Positions 25,472-38,626 of a stretch of 64,000 bases of DNA are shown here, piece after piece (the first letter of the stretch is position 1; every line of letters begins with the position of its first letter). Where the stretch lies: contig CAJWBQ010000011.1 of the NCBI GenBank assembly GCA_913020115.1, positions 54,459 to 118,458 of the forward strand. Direction: 5' to 3'. Made by a program: the position numbers and the translations under genes. The notes under the pieces are model-generated. The model saw only the letters and a program-made list of their open reading frames with translations. It had not been told where the DNA came from and ran no database searches. This DNA comes from an uncultured Cellvibrionales bacterium (GTDB lineage Bacteria; Pseudomonadota; Gammaproteobacteria; Pseudomonadales; Cellvibrionaceae).

Positions 25472-26551
25472 ATGCCCGAATCCAGAAAAATACACATACA
25501 GCCCAGTTGGCGCTTTGTGGACGAGAGTGGTCAGACCCTAGATCCGCAACTGTTTACGCTTCTGAATGGTGTTTATCGTGAGGGGAAACTGACCAAAGCC
25601 GCTGAAGCCGCCAATATCTCCTATCGGCATGCTTGGAATCTGCTCAATAAATGGGCGGCTTTTTTCGGTTGTCCCTTAGTGGCCCTACAGAAAGGCAAAG
25701 GGGCCTCGCTTACTAATTTAGGTGAAAAATTGTTGTGGGCCAGTCAGAGAGTTAATGCCCGATTTGAGCCCCAGCTTGAAGGCTTGGCGTCAGAGCTTAA
25801 TCTTGCCATACAAGATGCTCTCTCAGATTTGCGGCCGCGTCTGCGGGTGCACGCGGCACACGGCTATGCGGTTGCTCTATTGCCCGGTTTTGCCCAAAAC
25901 TTCCAGCTCGACTTACAGTATTGTAGTGGCGAAGCAGCCCTTGCCGCCCTCGCGCGAGGGAATTGTGATATCGCGGGTTTCCACGTCCCTGAGAGCGACA
26001 TGAGTGACGAACTTATTGAGCGTTACTCAAAACTCTTGAAGCCTCGCGCCTATAAGCTGATTCGTTTTATCAGTCGACAGCAGGGCCTAATGGTAAAGCC
26101 CGGCCGCAAGGAATCCATTCAAGGCTTAGCTGATGTGGCGACTGGGGGCTTAAAATTCATCAATCGTCAAAAAGGTACCGACACGCGGGCGCTGTTGGAT
26201 GAGTTGTTGCGGCAGCTAGGTCTGAGCGGCCTAGACGTGAACGGTTACGAGAACGAGGAATATACTCACTCGGCGGTGGCCGCCTATGTGGCGAGTGGCG
26301 CCGCCGACGTAGGTTTTGGCGTTGAACATGCCGCCGCCCAGTTTGGTCTAGACTTTGTGCCATTGGCCACAGAAAATTACCTACTTGTTTGTCATCAAAA
26401 AACTCTGACAAGTAGTGCCTGCGAACGTTTTTTGGAATTGCTGAGAAGTGCCGATTATCTTAGTTCGGTAAATAAGTTGGCCGGTTATCGTGCGGAGCAC
26501 TGTGGTGAAGTGGCAAAAATCGAAGATCGTTTGCCGTGGTACAAGGCCTAG
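25472..26551 (+). CDS. ModE-like HTH regulator with periplasmic-binding-fold sensor domain
   Basis: A 359-residue one-component regulator. Residues about 15-95 are a ModE/LysR-like winged helix (LLNGVYREGKLTKAAEAANI, YRHAWNLLNKWAAFFGCPLV, then the wing GKGASLTNLGEKLL). The rest is a substrate-binding fold of the type fused to MerR/ModE domains (ALARGNCDIAGFHVPESD, FINRQKGTDTRALLDELLRQ). The sensor probably binds an oxyanion such as molybdate, tungstate or formate. It diverges from the formate dehydrogenase operon, its likely target. The ATG at 25472 is chosen over 25394 because the extra 26 residues look non-coding. Confidence 0.83.
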   Translation: MPESRKIHIQPSWRFVDESGQTLDPQLFTLLNGVYREGKLTKAAEAANISYRHAWNLLNKWAAFFGCPLVALQKGKGASLTNLGEKLLWASQRVNARFEPQLEGLASELNLAIQDALSDLRPRLRVHAAHGYAVALLPGFAQNFQLDLQYCSGEAALAALARGNCDIAGFHVPESDMSDELIERYSKLLKPRAYKLIRFISRQQGLMVKPGRKESIQGLADVATGGLKFINRQKGTDTRALLDELLRQLGLSGLDVNGYENEEYTHSAVAAYVASGAADVGFGVEHAAAQFGLDFVPLATENYLLVCHQKTLTSSACERFLELLRSADYLSSVNKLAGYRAEHCGEVAKIEDRLPWYKA

Positions 26552-26641
26552 GCAGGGTGTAAGAGCGCTGTAAGCTGTTAATTTGGTGGCTTGTGGGTAC
26601 AATGTCACTAGGGTTTTTTAGTTGTTAATGCGGATGTTGGA

Positions 26642-27280
26642 ATGGATATTGACACAATTCGACGGGATTATTTACAGGGCGGTTTAAACCGAGAGAGCCT
26701 GCTAGATAACCCGGTCGAGCAATTTAAGCTTTGGTTGCAGCAAGCCATTGATTTTGGTTTGAACGATCCTACGGCTATGACCGTGGCCACTGTATCGGCC
26801 GAGGGTGAACCATCGCAGCGAATTGTCTTGTTAAAAGAAGTTGACGATAGAGGTTTTGTCTTTTACACAAACCTTGAAAGTCGCAAGGCCCAAGATCTGG
26901 CACAGAACCCCAAAATCAGTTTGCATTTCCCCTGGCACGCGATGGAGAGGCAGGTGAAAGTGTCTGGTCTTGTGGAGCGTGTATCAGCGGCGGAGTCACT
27001 CAAATATTTCTTGTCACGGCCCAAAGAGAGCCAGCTGGCGGCTTGGGCTTCTGCGCAAAGCCGCCCTGTATCCTCTCGGCAGCTGTTGATGCAACAATTT
27101 CAAAGTATGAAGCAAAAATTTTCCGAAGGTGAGGTACCTTTGCCCGATTTTTGGGGCGGCTATCGAGTCAGTGTCAGGCAGATAGAATTTTGGCAGGGCG
27201 GTGCGAACCGCTTGCACGATCGCTTTGTTTACACGCGCCAAAGTGCACAAGACTGGGGTGTTGAACGCCTTGCGCCGTGA
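26642..27280 (+). CDS. pdxH: Pyridoxamine/pyridoxine 5'-phosphate oxidase
   Basis: A 212-residue FMN enzyme making pyridoxal 5'-phosphate. Family segments include RRDYLQGGL at the N-terminus, [36 protein letters not shown], a [11 protein letters not shown] block and the C-terminal signature [17 protein letters not shown]. The length matches the family. Its last 23 bases overlap the proposed start of the next gene. Confidence 0.96.
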   Translation: MDIDTIRRDYLQGGLNRESLLDNPVEQFKLWLQQAIDFGLNDPTAMTVATVSAEGEPSQRIVLLKEVDDRGFVFYTNLESRKAQDLAQNPKISLHFPWHAMERQVKVSGLVERVSAAESLKYFLSRPKESQLAAWASAQSRPVSSRQLLMQQFQSMKQKFSEGEVPLPDFWGGYRVSVRQIEFWQGGANRLHDRFVYTRQSAQDWGVERLAP

Positions 27281-27791
27281 TCGCGTTAAGCAAGCAGACA
27301 GCCGATACGACTCTTACAATCGGCTATCTAACCTCGAATCCAATAAAGCTAATAGCCTCTTCATGGCGTCCATTCTGGTGGTTTTTTTTGCCAATTTGGG
27401 AATGTTGTTGCAAGTGTCTCAGGGCTCGCGAGATTGGTCTATATTGTTGGTGATTGGTGTTGTATCGACAGTATTGTTATTGGTGCTTTGGGCTAAATAT
27501 AGGCGCCGAAAATTAATTTGCCGTGGCTGTGGTGGTCTGTTGACGGAAGTGTCTCGACCTCTGGCGCTTAATTACGACTATTTATCTCGTCCTGGATTAA
27601 TTTTAGGCGGCTCATTTTACTCACTGCGCAGTCAATTTTTGAGAAGAAAAAAAGTGTGGTCAAAGCTGACCCGCTGGACTCGAACCTGTCATCATTGCAA
27701 GTTGTTAGAAGAAAAACATTTCTTGAAATATGCTCCCCTACAGAAGCGTGAACTTGAGCGTGTGCGCCAAGCTATTACCCGCAACGATTGA
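27258..27791 (+). CDS. Two-helix membrane protein with paired Cys-x2-Cys motifs
   Basis: I do not recognise this 177-residue protein. A polar N-terminus is followed by two membrane helices ([18 protein letters not shown] and [20 protein letters not shown]), then a basic cytoplasmic domain with CRGCGG and CHHCKLL, which could together bind one zinc ion. The C-terminus is basic and helical. The start is uncertain: GTG at 27258 or TTG at 27261 overlap the end of pdxH in another frame, and the frame stays open further upstream. Function unknown. Confidence 0.65.
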   Translation: MLNALRRDRVKQADSRYDSYNRLSNLESNKANSLFMASILVVFFANLGMLLQVSQGSRDWSILLVIGVVSTVLLLVLWAKYRRRKLICRGCGGLLTEVSRPLALNYDYLSRPGLILGGSFYSLRSQFLRRKKVWSKLTRWTRTCHHCKLLEEKHFLKYAPLQKRELERVRQAITRND

Positions 27792-27821
27792 TACCCGTCA
27801 TACCCCACGGAGAATGAAACT

Positions 27822-28814
27822 GTGAAATATATTGATATTAGTGACTACGGTCCTGCCGAAAATTTAGTTTCTGCGGAATGCCAACAACCTTCGGCGGATG
27901 AAGGCGAGATCGTTATTAAAGTGGCCGCGGCCGGCGTTAATCGCCCGGATGTTATTCAGCGTCTGGGGTTTTACCCTGTACCACCCGGGGCTTCGCCTAT
28001 ATTAGGTTTGGAAGCCTCTGGCACCGTTGTAGCCTTAGGGGCAGGTGTCACACAATGGCGAATTGGTGACAAGGTATGTGCCTTATGTAATGGCGGCGCA
28101 TACGCAGAGTTTGTAAAAGTACCGGCGAGCCAGGCACTGCCCGTGCCAAAGGGTTTTTCCATGCTGCAGGCGGCCGCATTACCGGAAACATTTTTTACGG
28201 TGTGGAGTAATGTTTTTGATCGCGCGGGTTTAAAAGCGGGGGAAAATTTTCTTGTGCATGGAGGCAGTTCCGGTATTGGCACGACGGCTATTCAGTTGGC
28301 TAAGGCGCGCGGTGTTAATGTTTATACTACTGCAGGTAGCGATGAGAAATGTTCGGCTTGCGAAACCTTGGGGGCGATAAAGGCGATAAATTATCGTCAA
28401 CAAACTGAATTTGTACTCGATTTTCTCAGGCTGACAGAGCAGCGAGGCATGGACGTGATTTTGGATATGGTGGGTGGTGAATACGTAGATCACAATATTA
28501 ATATGGCGGCAATGGACGGACGTATTGTGAGCATTGCCTTTTTACAAGGTAGCCAAGTTAATGTGAATTTGTTGCCGGTAATGTTGAAGCGATTGACCAT
28601 GACAGGTTCTACATTGCGCCCTCAGTCGCCAGAGTCGAAAGCGGCTATAGCGCAAAGTTTGTTAGCAGAGGTTTGGCCTCTGTTAGAGGCGGGCACAATC
28701 ACTCCACAGATTTTTGCGAGCTTCCCATTGGCAGATGCTGCAAAGGCCCATGCGCTGATGGAATCGAGTGAGCATATTGGCAAAGTAATGTTGCTTGTGG
28801 ATGAGGCCCAGTGA
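27822..28814 (+). CDS. NAD(P)H:quinone oxidoreductase, zinc-less MDR family
   Basis: A 330-residue medium-chain dehydrogenase/reductase of the quinone oxidoreductase (PIG3/Qor) branch. It has the N-terminal GroES-like domain (AAAGVNRPDVIQRLGFYPVP, ILGLEASGTV) and the Rossmann motif VHGGSSGIGTTAIQLAKARG for NADPH. The structural Cys lobe of zinc alcohol dehydrogenases is absent. It starts at GTG after a GGAG. Its stop overlaps the GTG start of the CoA-transferase gene, so the two are coupled. Confidence 0.92.
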   Translation: MKYIDISDYGPAENLVSAECQQPSADEGEIVIKVAAAGVNRPDVIQRLGFYPVPPGASPILGLEASGTVVALGAGVTQWRIGDKVCALCNGGAYAEFVKVPASQALPVPKGFSMLQAAALPETFFTVWSNVFDRAGLKAGENFLVHGGSSGIGTTAIQLAKARGVNVYTTAGSDEKCSACETLGAIKAINYRQQTEFVLDFLRLTEQRGMDVILDMVGGEYVDHNINMAAMDGRIVSIAFLQGSQVNVNLLPVMLKRLTMTGSTLRPQSPESKAAIAQSLLAEVWPLLEAGTITPQIFASFPLADAAKAHALMESSEHIGKVMLLVDEAQ

Positions 28815-30019
28815 GTGCTCCAGCGCCCAAACTTAGCCGACCTTTAGACGGCATTCGAGTTATTGAACTGGGCCAGCTTTTGGCGGGGCCTTTTACGGGC
28901 GCGTTGTTGGGTTATTTTGGAGCGGAGGTGATTAAAATTGAGCCGCCGAAAGTTGGTGACCCCATTCGCGGTTGGCGAGAGGTTCAGGAGGGTACTTCTC
29001 TCTGGTGGCATTCACTGGCGAGGAACAAAAAATCACTCACTCTCGATTTAAAAACCGACCAGGGTCGAGCAATTGCAGCCAGATTAATCGACAAGGCCGA
29101 CGTGACGATTGAGAACTTTCGCCCGGGGGTTATGGAAAAGTGGGGTTTGGGCCCGGATACATTTGCAGAAAGTAACCCAGGTTTGGTGTACGCACGCATC
29201 TCTGGTTTTGGTCAAAATGGTCCGTATTCTCACAAGCCCGGGTTCGCTTCAGTGTGTGAAGGTATTAGTGGCTTTCGTTACGTCAATGGTCACCCTGGCG
29301 AGGCGCCTGTTCGACCGAACCTGAGTATTGGTGACACTATTGCGGGTATTCACACGGCGCTGGGCATTGTGCTTTCACTGTTTGAGCGTGAGCGCAGTGG
29401 TAGTGGCCAAGTAGTAGACACTGCATTGTATGAAAGTATGTTTAATTTATTGGAAGCTGTAGTGCCGGAATTTTCAGGCGCGGGTGTCATTCGCGAACCT
29501 TCAGGCAGCACCGTAACGGGCATCGTGCCCACCAATACCTACAAATGTCGCGACGGTAAGTTTGTCGTAATTGGTGGCAATGGCGATTCTATCTTTCAGC
29601 GGCTTATGACTGTGGCAGGGCACCCCGAGATGGCCACGGCCCCAGCAATGGCGAACAACGAAGGTCGAGTGAGGCACGAAAGAGAAATTGACCTTGCTTT
29701 GTCGCATTGGTGTTTATCTCTGGACTCGGCCGACTTGCTTGAAATTCTGGAACAAGAGCGGGTGCCCGCGGGCCCCATTTATAATGTTGAAGATATGATG
29801 AGCGACAAGCATTTTCAGGCTCGGGGCTTATTTGAGCATGTCGAAATTAATGGCAAACCCCTTACCATTCCAGCCATGATGCCAAAGCTGGTGAAAACGC
29901 CGGGTCGCACAGATTGGTCGGGCCCCACGCTGGGCGAACACAACACAGAAATCCTCGGTGAATTACTGGGACTATCAGAGGACGACATTAGTGCACTTGA
30001 ACACCACAAGGTTATTTAA
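28811..30019 (+). CDS. CaiB/BaiF family CoA transferase
   Basis: A 402-residue class III CoA transferase. Family motifs include LDGIRVIELGQLLAGPFTGA at the N-terminus, the RNKKSLTLDLKTDQGR block, IENFRPGVMEKWGLGPD and YARISGFGQNGPY. The catalytic Asp is expected in VVDTALYESMFNL. The start GTG overlaps the preceding TGA. The CoA donor and acceptor cannot be inferred, but coupling to a quinone oxidoreductase suggests carboxylic-acid catabolism. Confidence 0.92.
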   Translation: MSAPAPKLSRPLDGIRVIELGQLLAGPFTGALLGYFGAEVIKIEPPKVGDPIRGWREVQEGTSLWWHSLARNKKSLTLDLKTDQGRAIAARLIDKADVTIENFRPGVMEKWGLGPDTFAESNPGLVYARISGFGQNGPYSHKPGFASVCEGISGFRYVNGHPGEAPVRPNLSIGDTIAGIHTALGIVLSLFERERSGSGQVVDTALYESMFNLLEAVVPEFSGAGVIREPSGSTVTGIVPTNTYKCRDGKFVVIGGNGDSIFQRLMTVAGHPEMATAPAMANNEGRVRHEREIDLALSHWCLSLDSADLLEILEQERVPAGPIYNVEDMMSDKHFQARGLFEHVEINGKPLTIPAMMPKLVKTPGRTDWSGPTLGEHNTEILGELLGLSEDDISALEHHKVI

Positions 30020-31001
30020 TAAAAGCTTAAATACCCTGCGCGACCTGGTTTCAGAAACTTGGCTGACTTCTTTTACCCTTTTTAAATTAATGGTGCCTAT
30101 TCTCATCATTGTTAAGCTTCTGGAGATTGGCGGGGCCTTTCCCTACATCAATCAAATATTCCAACCGCTTATGGCTTTAGTGGGGCTACCCGAAACCATG
30201 GGCTTGGTGTGGACAACCACGCTGCTGACCAATATATACGGCGGCATGATTGTGTTCTTCCAGCTGGCGGCTCAAGAAAGCCTGAGCGTGGCACAAGTGA
30301 CCGTTCTCGCGTCAATGATGCTCATTGCCCACGCCTTGCCGGTAGAGGTGCGCATCGTTCAAAAAGCCGGTGTGCGCCTACCTATTGCCATTCTTATCCG
30401 GCTGCTGAGTGCAATGGTGTTTGGCATGATTCTGAACGGCTTCTACAGCGCGGGGGCTTATCTTCAGGAGCCCGCGGTGCTAGCGTGGACACCTGAAGTA
30501 AGTGATCCACGGCTGAGCGTTTGGGTTTGGGAGCAGCTCAAGAGTTTAGCGATGATCGTGGTCATCATAGGCGCGTTGCTGAGCTTACTTCGCTTACTGC
30601 GGGCCTTGGGTATAGAGCGCCTAATGATTCGCTGCCTGCAACCCCTGCTGAGGCTTCTAGGTATTGGCCCAGAAGCTACGTCCTTAACAATAATAGGGCT
30701 TACCCTAGGTTTGTCCTTTGGTGGGGCTCTATTGATCAAGGAAAGTCGGGCAGGCCATATTTCTCCACGAGACATATTTACCTCTTTACTGCTCTTGGGT
30801 TTGTGCCACAGCATGATAGAAGACACGCTCTTAGCACTATTGATGGGGGCTCATATATCTGGCGTTCTGTGGATGCGGCTAATATTCGGCTTTGCTCTGG
30901 TCGCGCTTGTGGCTCGCCTTCCTCAGTTGAACAATGCCCAGTTCAGAGCTCGTTATTTGGTCTCGCCTAAGCGATTCAGCCGAGGTTCAGAATCTTCTTA
31001 G
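29991..31001 (+). CDS. Nucleoside-recognition (Gate) domain membrane protein
   Basis: A 336-residue polytopic protein of the nucleoside-recognition/Gate family with about eight helices. Typical blocks are TLFKLMVPILIIVKLLEIGG, the GLPETMGLVWTTTLLTNIYG re-entrant-like segment in the first half, and GLTLGLSFGGALLIKESRAG with SLLLLGLCHSMIEDTLL in the second half. Members occur in transport and spore systems, but the substrate is usually unknown. The GTG at 29991 overlaps the end of the CoA-transferase gene and has AGAGGA upstream; this start is tentative. Confidence 0.82.
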   Translation: MHLNTTRLFNKSLNTLRDLVSETWLTSFTLFKLMVPILIIVKLLEIGGAFPYINQIFQPLMALVGLPETMGLVWTTTLLTNIYGGMIVFFQLAAQESLSVAQVTVLASMMLIAHALPVEVRIVQKAGVRLPIAILIRLLSAMVFGMILNGFYSAGAYLQEPAVLAWTPEVSDPRLSVWVWEQLKSLAMIVVIIGALLSLLRLLRALGIERLMIRCLQPLLRLLGIGPEATSLTIIGLTLGLSFGGALLIKESRAGHISPRDIFTSLLLLGLCHSMIEDTLLALLMGAHISGVLWMRLIFGFALVALVARLPQLNNAQFRARYLVSPKRFSRGSESS

Positions 31002-31040
31002 CATACTAGTGCCCGTTATCAGCAAGAAACGGGTCTATGT

Positions 31041-31676
31041 ATGGAAAGTTACGAAGCACTACTCGCCACCTTGGCGCTGACAATGGGAGTCTCTTGGGCG
31101 AGTGGCATCAATCTCTACGCCGCCCTATTAGTATTGGGTTTAGGTGGTGCTAGCGGCAACATAGACCTGCCCCCAGACCTCGAAGTATTACAAAGCCCTT
31201 TGGTAATGCTAGCGGCAGGCCTGATGTATTTCGTTGAGTTCTTTGTCGATAAAACCCCCGGAGCCGACACCGCCTGGGATACCCTCCACACCTTCATCCG
31301 GATTCCCGCCGGCGCCATACTCGCAGCAGGTGCTGTGGGCGACGTAACGCCCGCCCTCGCCATTGCCGCGGGCATTATGGGTGGCAGCCTGTCTGCCACC
31401 AGCCATGCGACTAAAGCCGGTACAAGGTTGCTAATCAACACATCTCCTGAGCCCTTTAGCAACTGGACCGCCTCGGTATCAGAGGATTTACTGGTTGTAG
31501 GGGGTTTATGGGCGGCCTTGAATCACCCAATACTTTTCTTAGCGTTACTGGTGGTTTTTGTGGCATTGGTGATCTACTTGCTGCCGAAAATTTGGCGTTT
31601 AGTGAAAACTATTGTGGTGAAGATAGGAGAGTTTGTTGGCCTCGTGGACAAGCATAAAGTTCGCCAGCTGACTTAG
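31041..31676 (+). CDS. DUF4126-type membrane protein
   Basis: A 211-residue protein with about five hydrophobic segments, starting TLALTMGVSWASGINLYAAL and continuing through FVDKTPGADTAWDTLHTFIR and ATSHATKAGTRLLINTSPEP. These blocks are those of the DUF4126 family, whose function is unknown. It follows the Gate-domain gene by 39 bases and probably shares its transcript. A strong hairpin lies shortly after its stop. Confidence 0.78.
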   Translation: MESYEALLATLALTMGVSWASGINLYAALLVLGLGGASGNIDLPPDLEVLQSPLVMLAAGLMYFVEFFVDKTPGADTAWDTLHTFIRIPAGAILAAGAVGDVTPALAIAAGIMGGSLSATSHATKAGTRLLINTSPEPFSNWTASVSEDLLVVGGLWAALNHPILFLALLVVFVALVIYLLPKIWRLVKTIVVKIGEFVGLVDKHKVRQLT

Positions 31677-31706
31677 GTAGATTTGAGCACTCCAACCCGA
31701 CCGTAG

Positions 31707-31728
31707 CTAGGGTGTGTTTGCACCCTAG
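31707..31728 (+). terminator. Hairpin after DUF4126 gene
   Basis: CTAGGGTG (31707-31714) and CACCCTAG (31721-31728) form a perfect 8-bp stem with a 6-base loop, 30 bases after the stop. No clear U-tract follows, so it could be an mRNA-stabilising or weak terminator structure. Confidence 0.5.
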
Positions 31729-31792
31729 TCGACACGCCTCTTCTGAGAAATAGTGCCACAGGCAAAAATCCGCAGTATGTTTAATAATTTAC

Positions 31793-31808
31793 TTGACTTA
31801 ATGGTCAG
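31793..31808. promoter_or_regulatory. RutR-like operator before TonB-dependent receptor
   Basis: TTGACTTAATGGTCAG resembles the RutR consensus TTGACCA-N2-TGGTCAA, with two mismatches in the left half and one in the right. It lies in the 384-base gap before the receptor gene at 32061. The rest of that gap holds the hairpin at 31707 and no gene. A better match lies before preT at 41321-41345, so the receptor may belong to the pyrimidine regulon. Confidence 0.4.
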
Positions 31809-32060
31809 GATTCAGGACTATCTGGATTCCTACTTGTGTAGTAGCCGCACAATCACTTAATACATGTGTACACATTTCGGCCACTTTTTAGGGGATAAGT
31901 CTAGAAACGGGAAGAAAAATGGCGTTCAAGCGCCAATTTCAGGTGGAATATGTACTAAGGTCTATACTTTTTCAGTGTTTCACCACTTCGTTTTAGAATA
32001 GAGTCAACTTTAATCATCAGAATTTAGACCCTAGAAATAAAAAAATAATGGAGAAGCAGG

Positions 32061-34322
32061 ATGAATAATAGTACTTCAAGCAAGTCAAAATCATTATTTA
32101 CTCGCACCAGCATAGCCCTTGGCGTGATGGCGGCTGGTATTGTAGCCACTCAACCTGCCTTAGCGCAGGAAGGCTTTACCCTCGAGGAAATCATTGTTAC
32201 CGCGCAAAAGCGGGAGCAGAACATTCAAGACGTACCTCTTTCCGTATCAGCGATGTCTGGTGAAAGCATGGACAATATCCGTTCAGGCGGCGGCGATATT
32301 CGCTTCCTATCGGGTCGTACGCCTAGTTTGGTGGTTGAATCTGATTTTGGTCGTGTATTCCCCCGTTTTTATATACGTGGTGTAGGTAATACCGATTTTG
32401 ACCAAAATGCCTCACAGCCTGTTTCACTTATTTATGATGACATTGTCTTCGAAAACCCAATGCTCAAAGGCTTCCCAATTTTTGATACCGAGCGTGTTGA
32501 AGTTTTGCGAGGCCCACAGGGCACATTGTTTGGTCGTAACACTCCTGCCGGTATCGTTAAGCTAGATTCTAAGAAACCTAGCCAGGAAACTGACGGTTAC
32601 GTAAAATTGGGTTTGGGTAACTTCGACACTACTGATTTTGAAGCCGCCATCGGTGGCGCATTGAACGACAGCTGGTCAGGCCGCCTGTCTGTATTGCGCC
32701 AGTCTCGTGGTGACTGGGCCAAGAACAGAGCCTCTGATATCGATCCATCGCTTGCACACCTGGATGATAACGAGTTTCTTGAAGGTTATACCGAATATGC
32801 ATTTCGGGCCCAATTGGCCTACGAAAGCGACGACTTCGACGCATTGTTTAATGTCCACAGCCGCGACATGGACGGAACCGCTCGTCTATTCCGTGCCAAC
32901 ATTATTCAGCCGGGCACCAACAACTTCACGCCAGAATATGACCGTCGTGTTGTAAACTTTGATGGTAAGAACGAACAAACGGCCGAGTCTTTTGGCGGCT
33001 TGGCTAAATTGGTCTGGGATCTGGGTGAATATACAGTTACCTCCATCACCGGTTATGAAACGGTTGAGACTTTTAGTCGTGCCGACGTAGAAGGTGGTAT
33101 CGGAGCCGTATTCTTGCCAATCAGTGGTCCAGGATTCATTCCTTTCCCCGCGCAAACGGCGGATGGTATTCCTGATCACGACCAGTTCACGCAAGAACTT
33201 CGCATCAACAACAACGATGGCGATAAACTGCACTGGCAGGCCGGTTTGTTCTATTTTGACGAGCATCTGGTAGTGGATACTTACAACTACTCTGACCGCT
33301 CAGATACTTTTGACGGTTTTGCCCAACAAGTGCAAGACACTACCGCGTGGGCGGTATTTGGCCAGGCAGATTACGATATCAACGAAGACACAGTCTTAAC
33401 CGTTGGTTTGCGTTATTCCGACGATGAGAAAGATTATGTTGCGGAAAGAATCCTGAACCCATTTGGTGGACCTCTGGCACCTGTTAGAGTTAACCCTTCT
33501 GATGATAATGTCAGTGGCAACATAAGCTTGAGCTATGTGGTAAACGAGCAAGTGAACGTCTACGGTCGTATCGCTCGCGGTTTCCGCGCTCCTAGTATCC
33601 AGGGCCGTGTACTGTTTGGTGATGCCGTAACAGTAGGTGAATCTGAAACAGTAATGTCCTTTGAAGTTGGTGTTAAAACTGAACTGATGGACAACCGTGT
33701 ACGCTTAAATGCCTCAATTTACAGCCTGACCATCAGCGATCAGCAGTTAACCGCTGGTAGTGGTGTCGACAACGCCAATCAGTTGGTGAATGCCGATGAG
33801 TCAACGGGTCAGGGCATCGAAGTTGATCTGGAGTGGGCGGTAACTGAAAACTTGCTGGTCACCGCTGGCTGGAGTTACAACGATACTGAAATCAATGATC
33901 CTGAATTGTCTATCACGCCTTGTGGTGCGCCCTGTAGTTTCACTGACCCCGCTGGTACAGTGCCGGGCACAGTGTCAATCGATGGCAACCCTCTGCCAAG
34001 AGCGCCTGAGACAATTGCGAGCTTCACTTTGCGTTACGGTGTGCCGATGGAAAACGGTGAAATGTATTTCATGACTGACTGGGCTTATCGCAGCGAAATA
34101 AACTACTTCTTATACGAAGCGCCTGAGTTTAAAGGTGATTCACTATTGGAAGGTGGTTTCAAAGCCGGTTACCTCACTGCAGACGACAAGTATGAAATTG
34201 CCGTTTACGGTCGTAACATTACCGACGAAGATCAGTTGATTGGCGCCATTGATTTCAACAACTTGGAAGGTATCGTAAACGACCCTGCTACTTATGGTGT
34301 TGAGTTTACTGCTCGCTTCTAA
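32061..34322 (+). CDS. TonB-dependent outer-membrane receptor
   Basis: A 753-residue receptor. Residues 1-35 are a signal peptide ending in QPALAQE, followed by a TonB box-like EEIIVTAQKREQ. The plug domain shows FYIRGVGNTDFDQ and VEVLRGPQGTLFGRNTPAGI, and the barrel ends with the aromatic VEFTARF. It transports an unknown ligand by TonB energy. GGAGAAGCAGG precedes the ATG. It faces the pyrimidine catabolic operon tail to tail, and the upstream RutR-like site suggests uptake of pyrimidine-containing compounds (inference). Confidence 0.93.
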   Translation: MNNSTSSKSKSLFTRTSIALGVMAAGIVATQPALAQEGFTLEEIIVTAQKREQNIQDVPLSVSAMSGESMDNIRSGGGDIRFLSGRTPSLVVESDFGRVFPRFYIRGVGNTDFDQNASQPVSLIYDDIVFENPMLKGFPIFDTERVEVLRGPQGTLFGRNTPAGIVKLDSKKPSQETDGYVKLGLGNFDTTDFEAAIGGALNDSWSGRLSVLRQSRGDWAKNRASDIDPSLAHLDDNEFLEGYTEYAFRAQLAYESDDFDALFNVHSRDMDGTARLFRANIIQPGTNNFTPEYDRRVVNFDGKNEQTAESFGGLAKLVWDLGEYTVTSITGYETVETFSRADVEGGIGAVFLPISGPGFIPFPAQTADGIPDHDQFTQELRINNNDGDKLHWQAGLFYFDEHLVVDTYNYSDRSDTFDGFAQQVQDTTAWAVFGQADYDINEDTVLTVGLRYSDDEKDYVAERILNPFGGPLAPVRVNPSDDNVSGNISLSYVVNEQVNVYGRIARGFRAPSIQGRVLFGDAVTVGESETVMSFEVGVKTELMDNRVRLNASIYSLTISDQQLTAGSGVDNANQLVNADESTGQGIEVDLEWAVTENLLVTAGWSYNDTEINDPELSITPCGAPCSFTDPAGTVPGTVSIDGNPLPRAPETIASFTLRYGVPMENGEMYFMTDWAYRSEINYFLYEAPEFKGDSLLEGGFKAGYLTADDKYEIAVYGRNITDEDQLIGAIDFNNLEGIVNDPATYGVEFTARF

Positions 34323-34342
34323 GTGCAATAGCGTTACTTAGA

Positions 34343-34376
34343 AAAAAAGCCCGACCCGCAAGGGTTGGGCTTTTTA
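34343..34376 (+). terminator. Rho-independent terminator, possibly bidirectional
   Basis: AAAGCCCGACCC, a short GCAA loop and GGGTTGGGCTTT, followed by TTATTTT. The A-tract on the left could serve the opposite strand too. It separates the receptor gene from the convergent pyrimidine operon. Confidence 0.85.
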
Positions 34377-34403
34377 TTTTCGGGAAAGAAAATTTTTAAA
34401 AAA

Positions 34404-38576
<4,173 letters not shown>

Positions 38577-38626
38577 GTATCACCTTTTATTATTACGTTT
38601 ATAGGTTGATCAACAGCGTGTCAATG

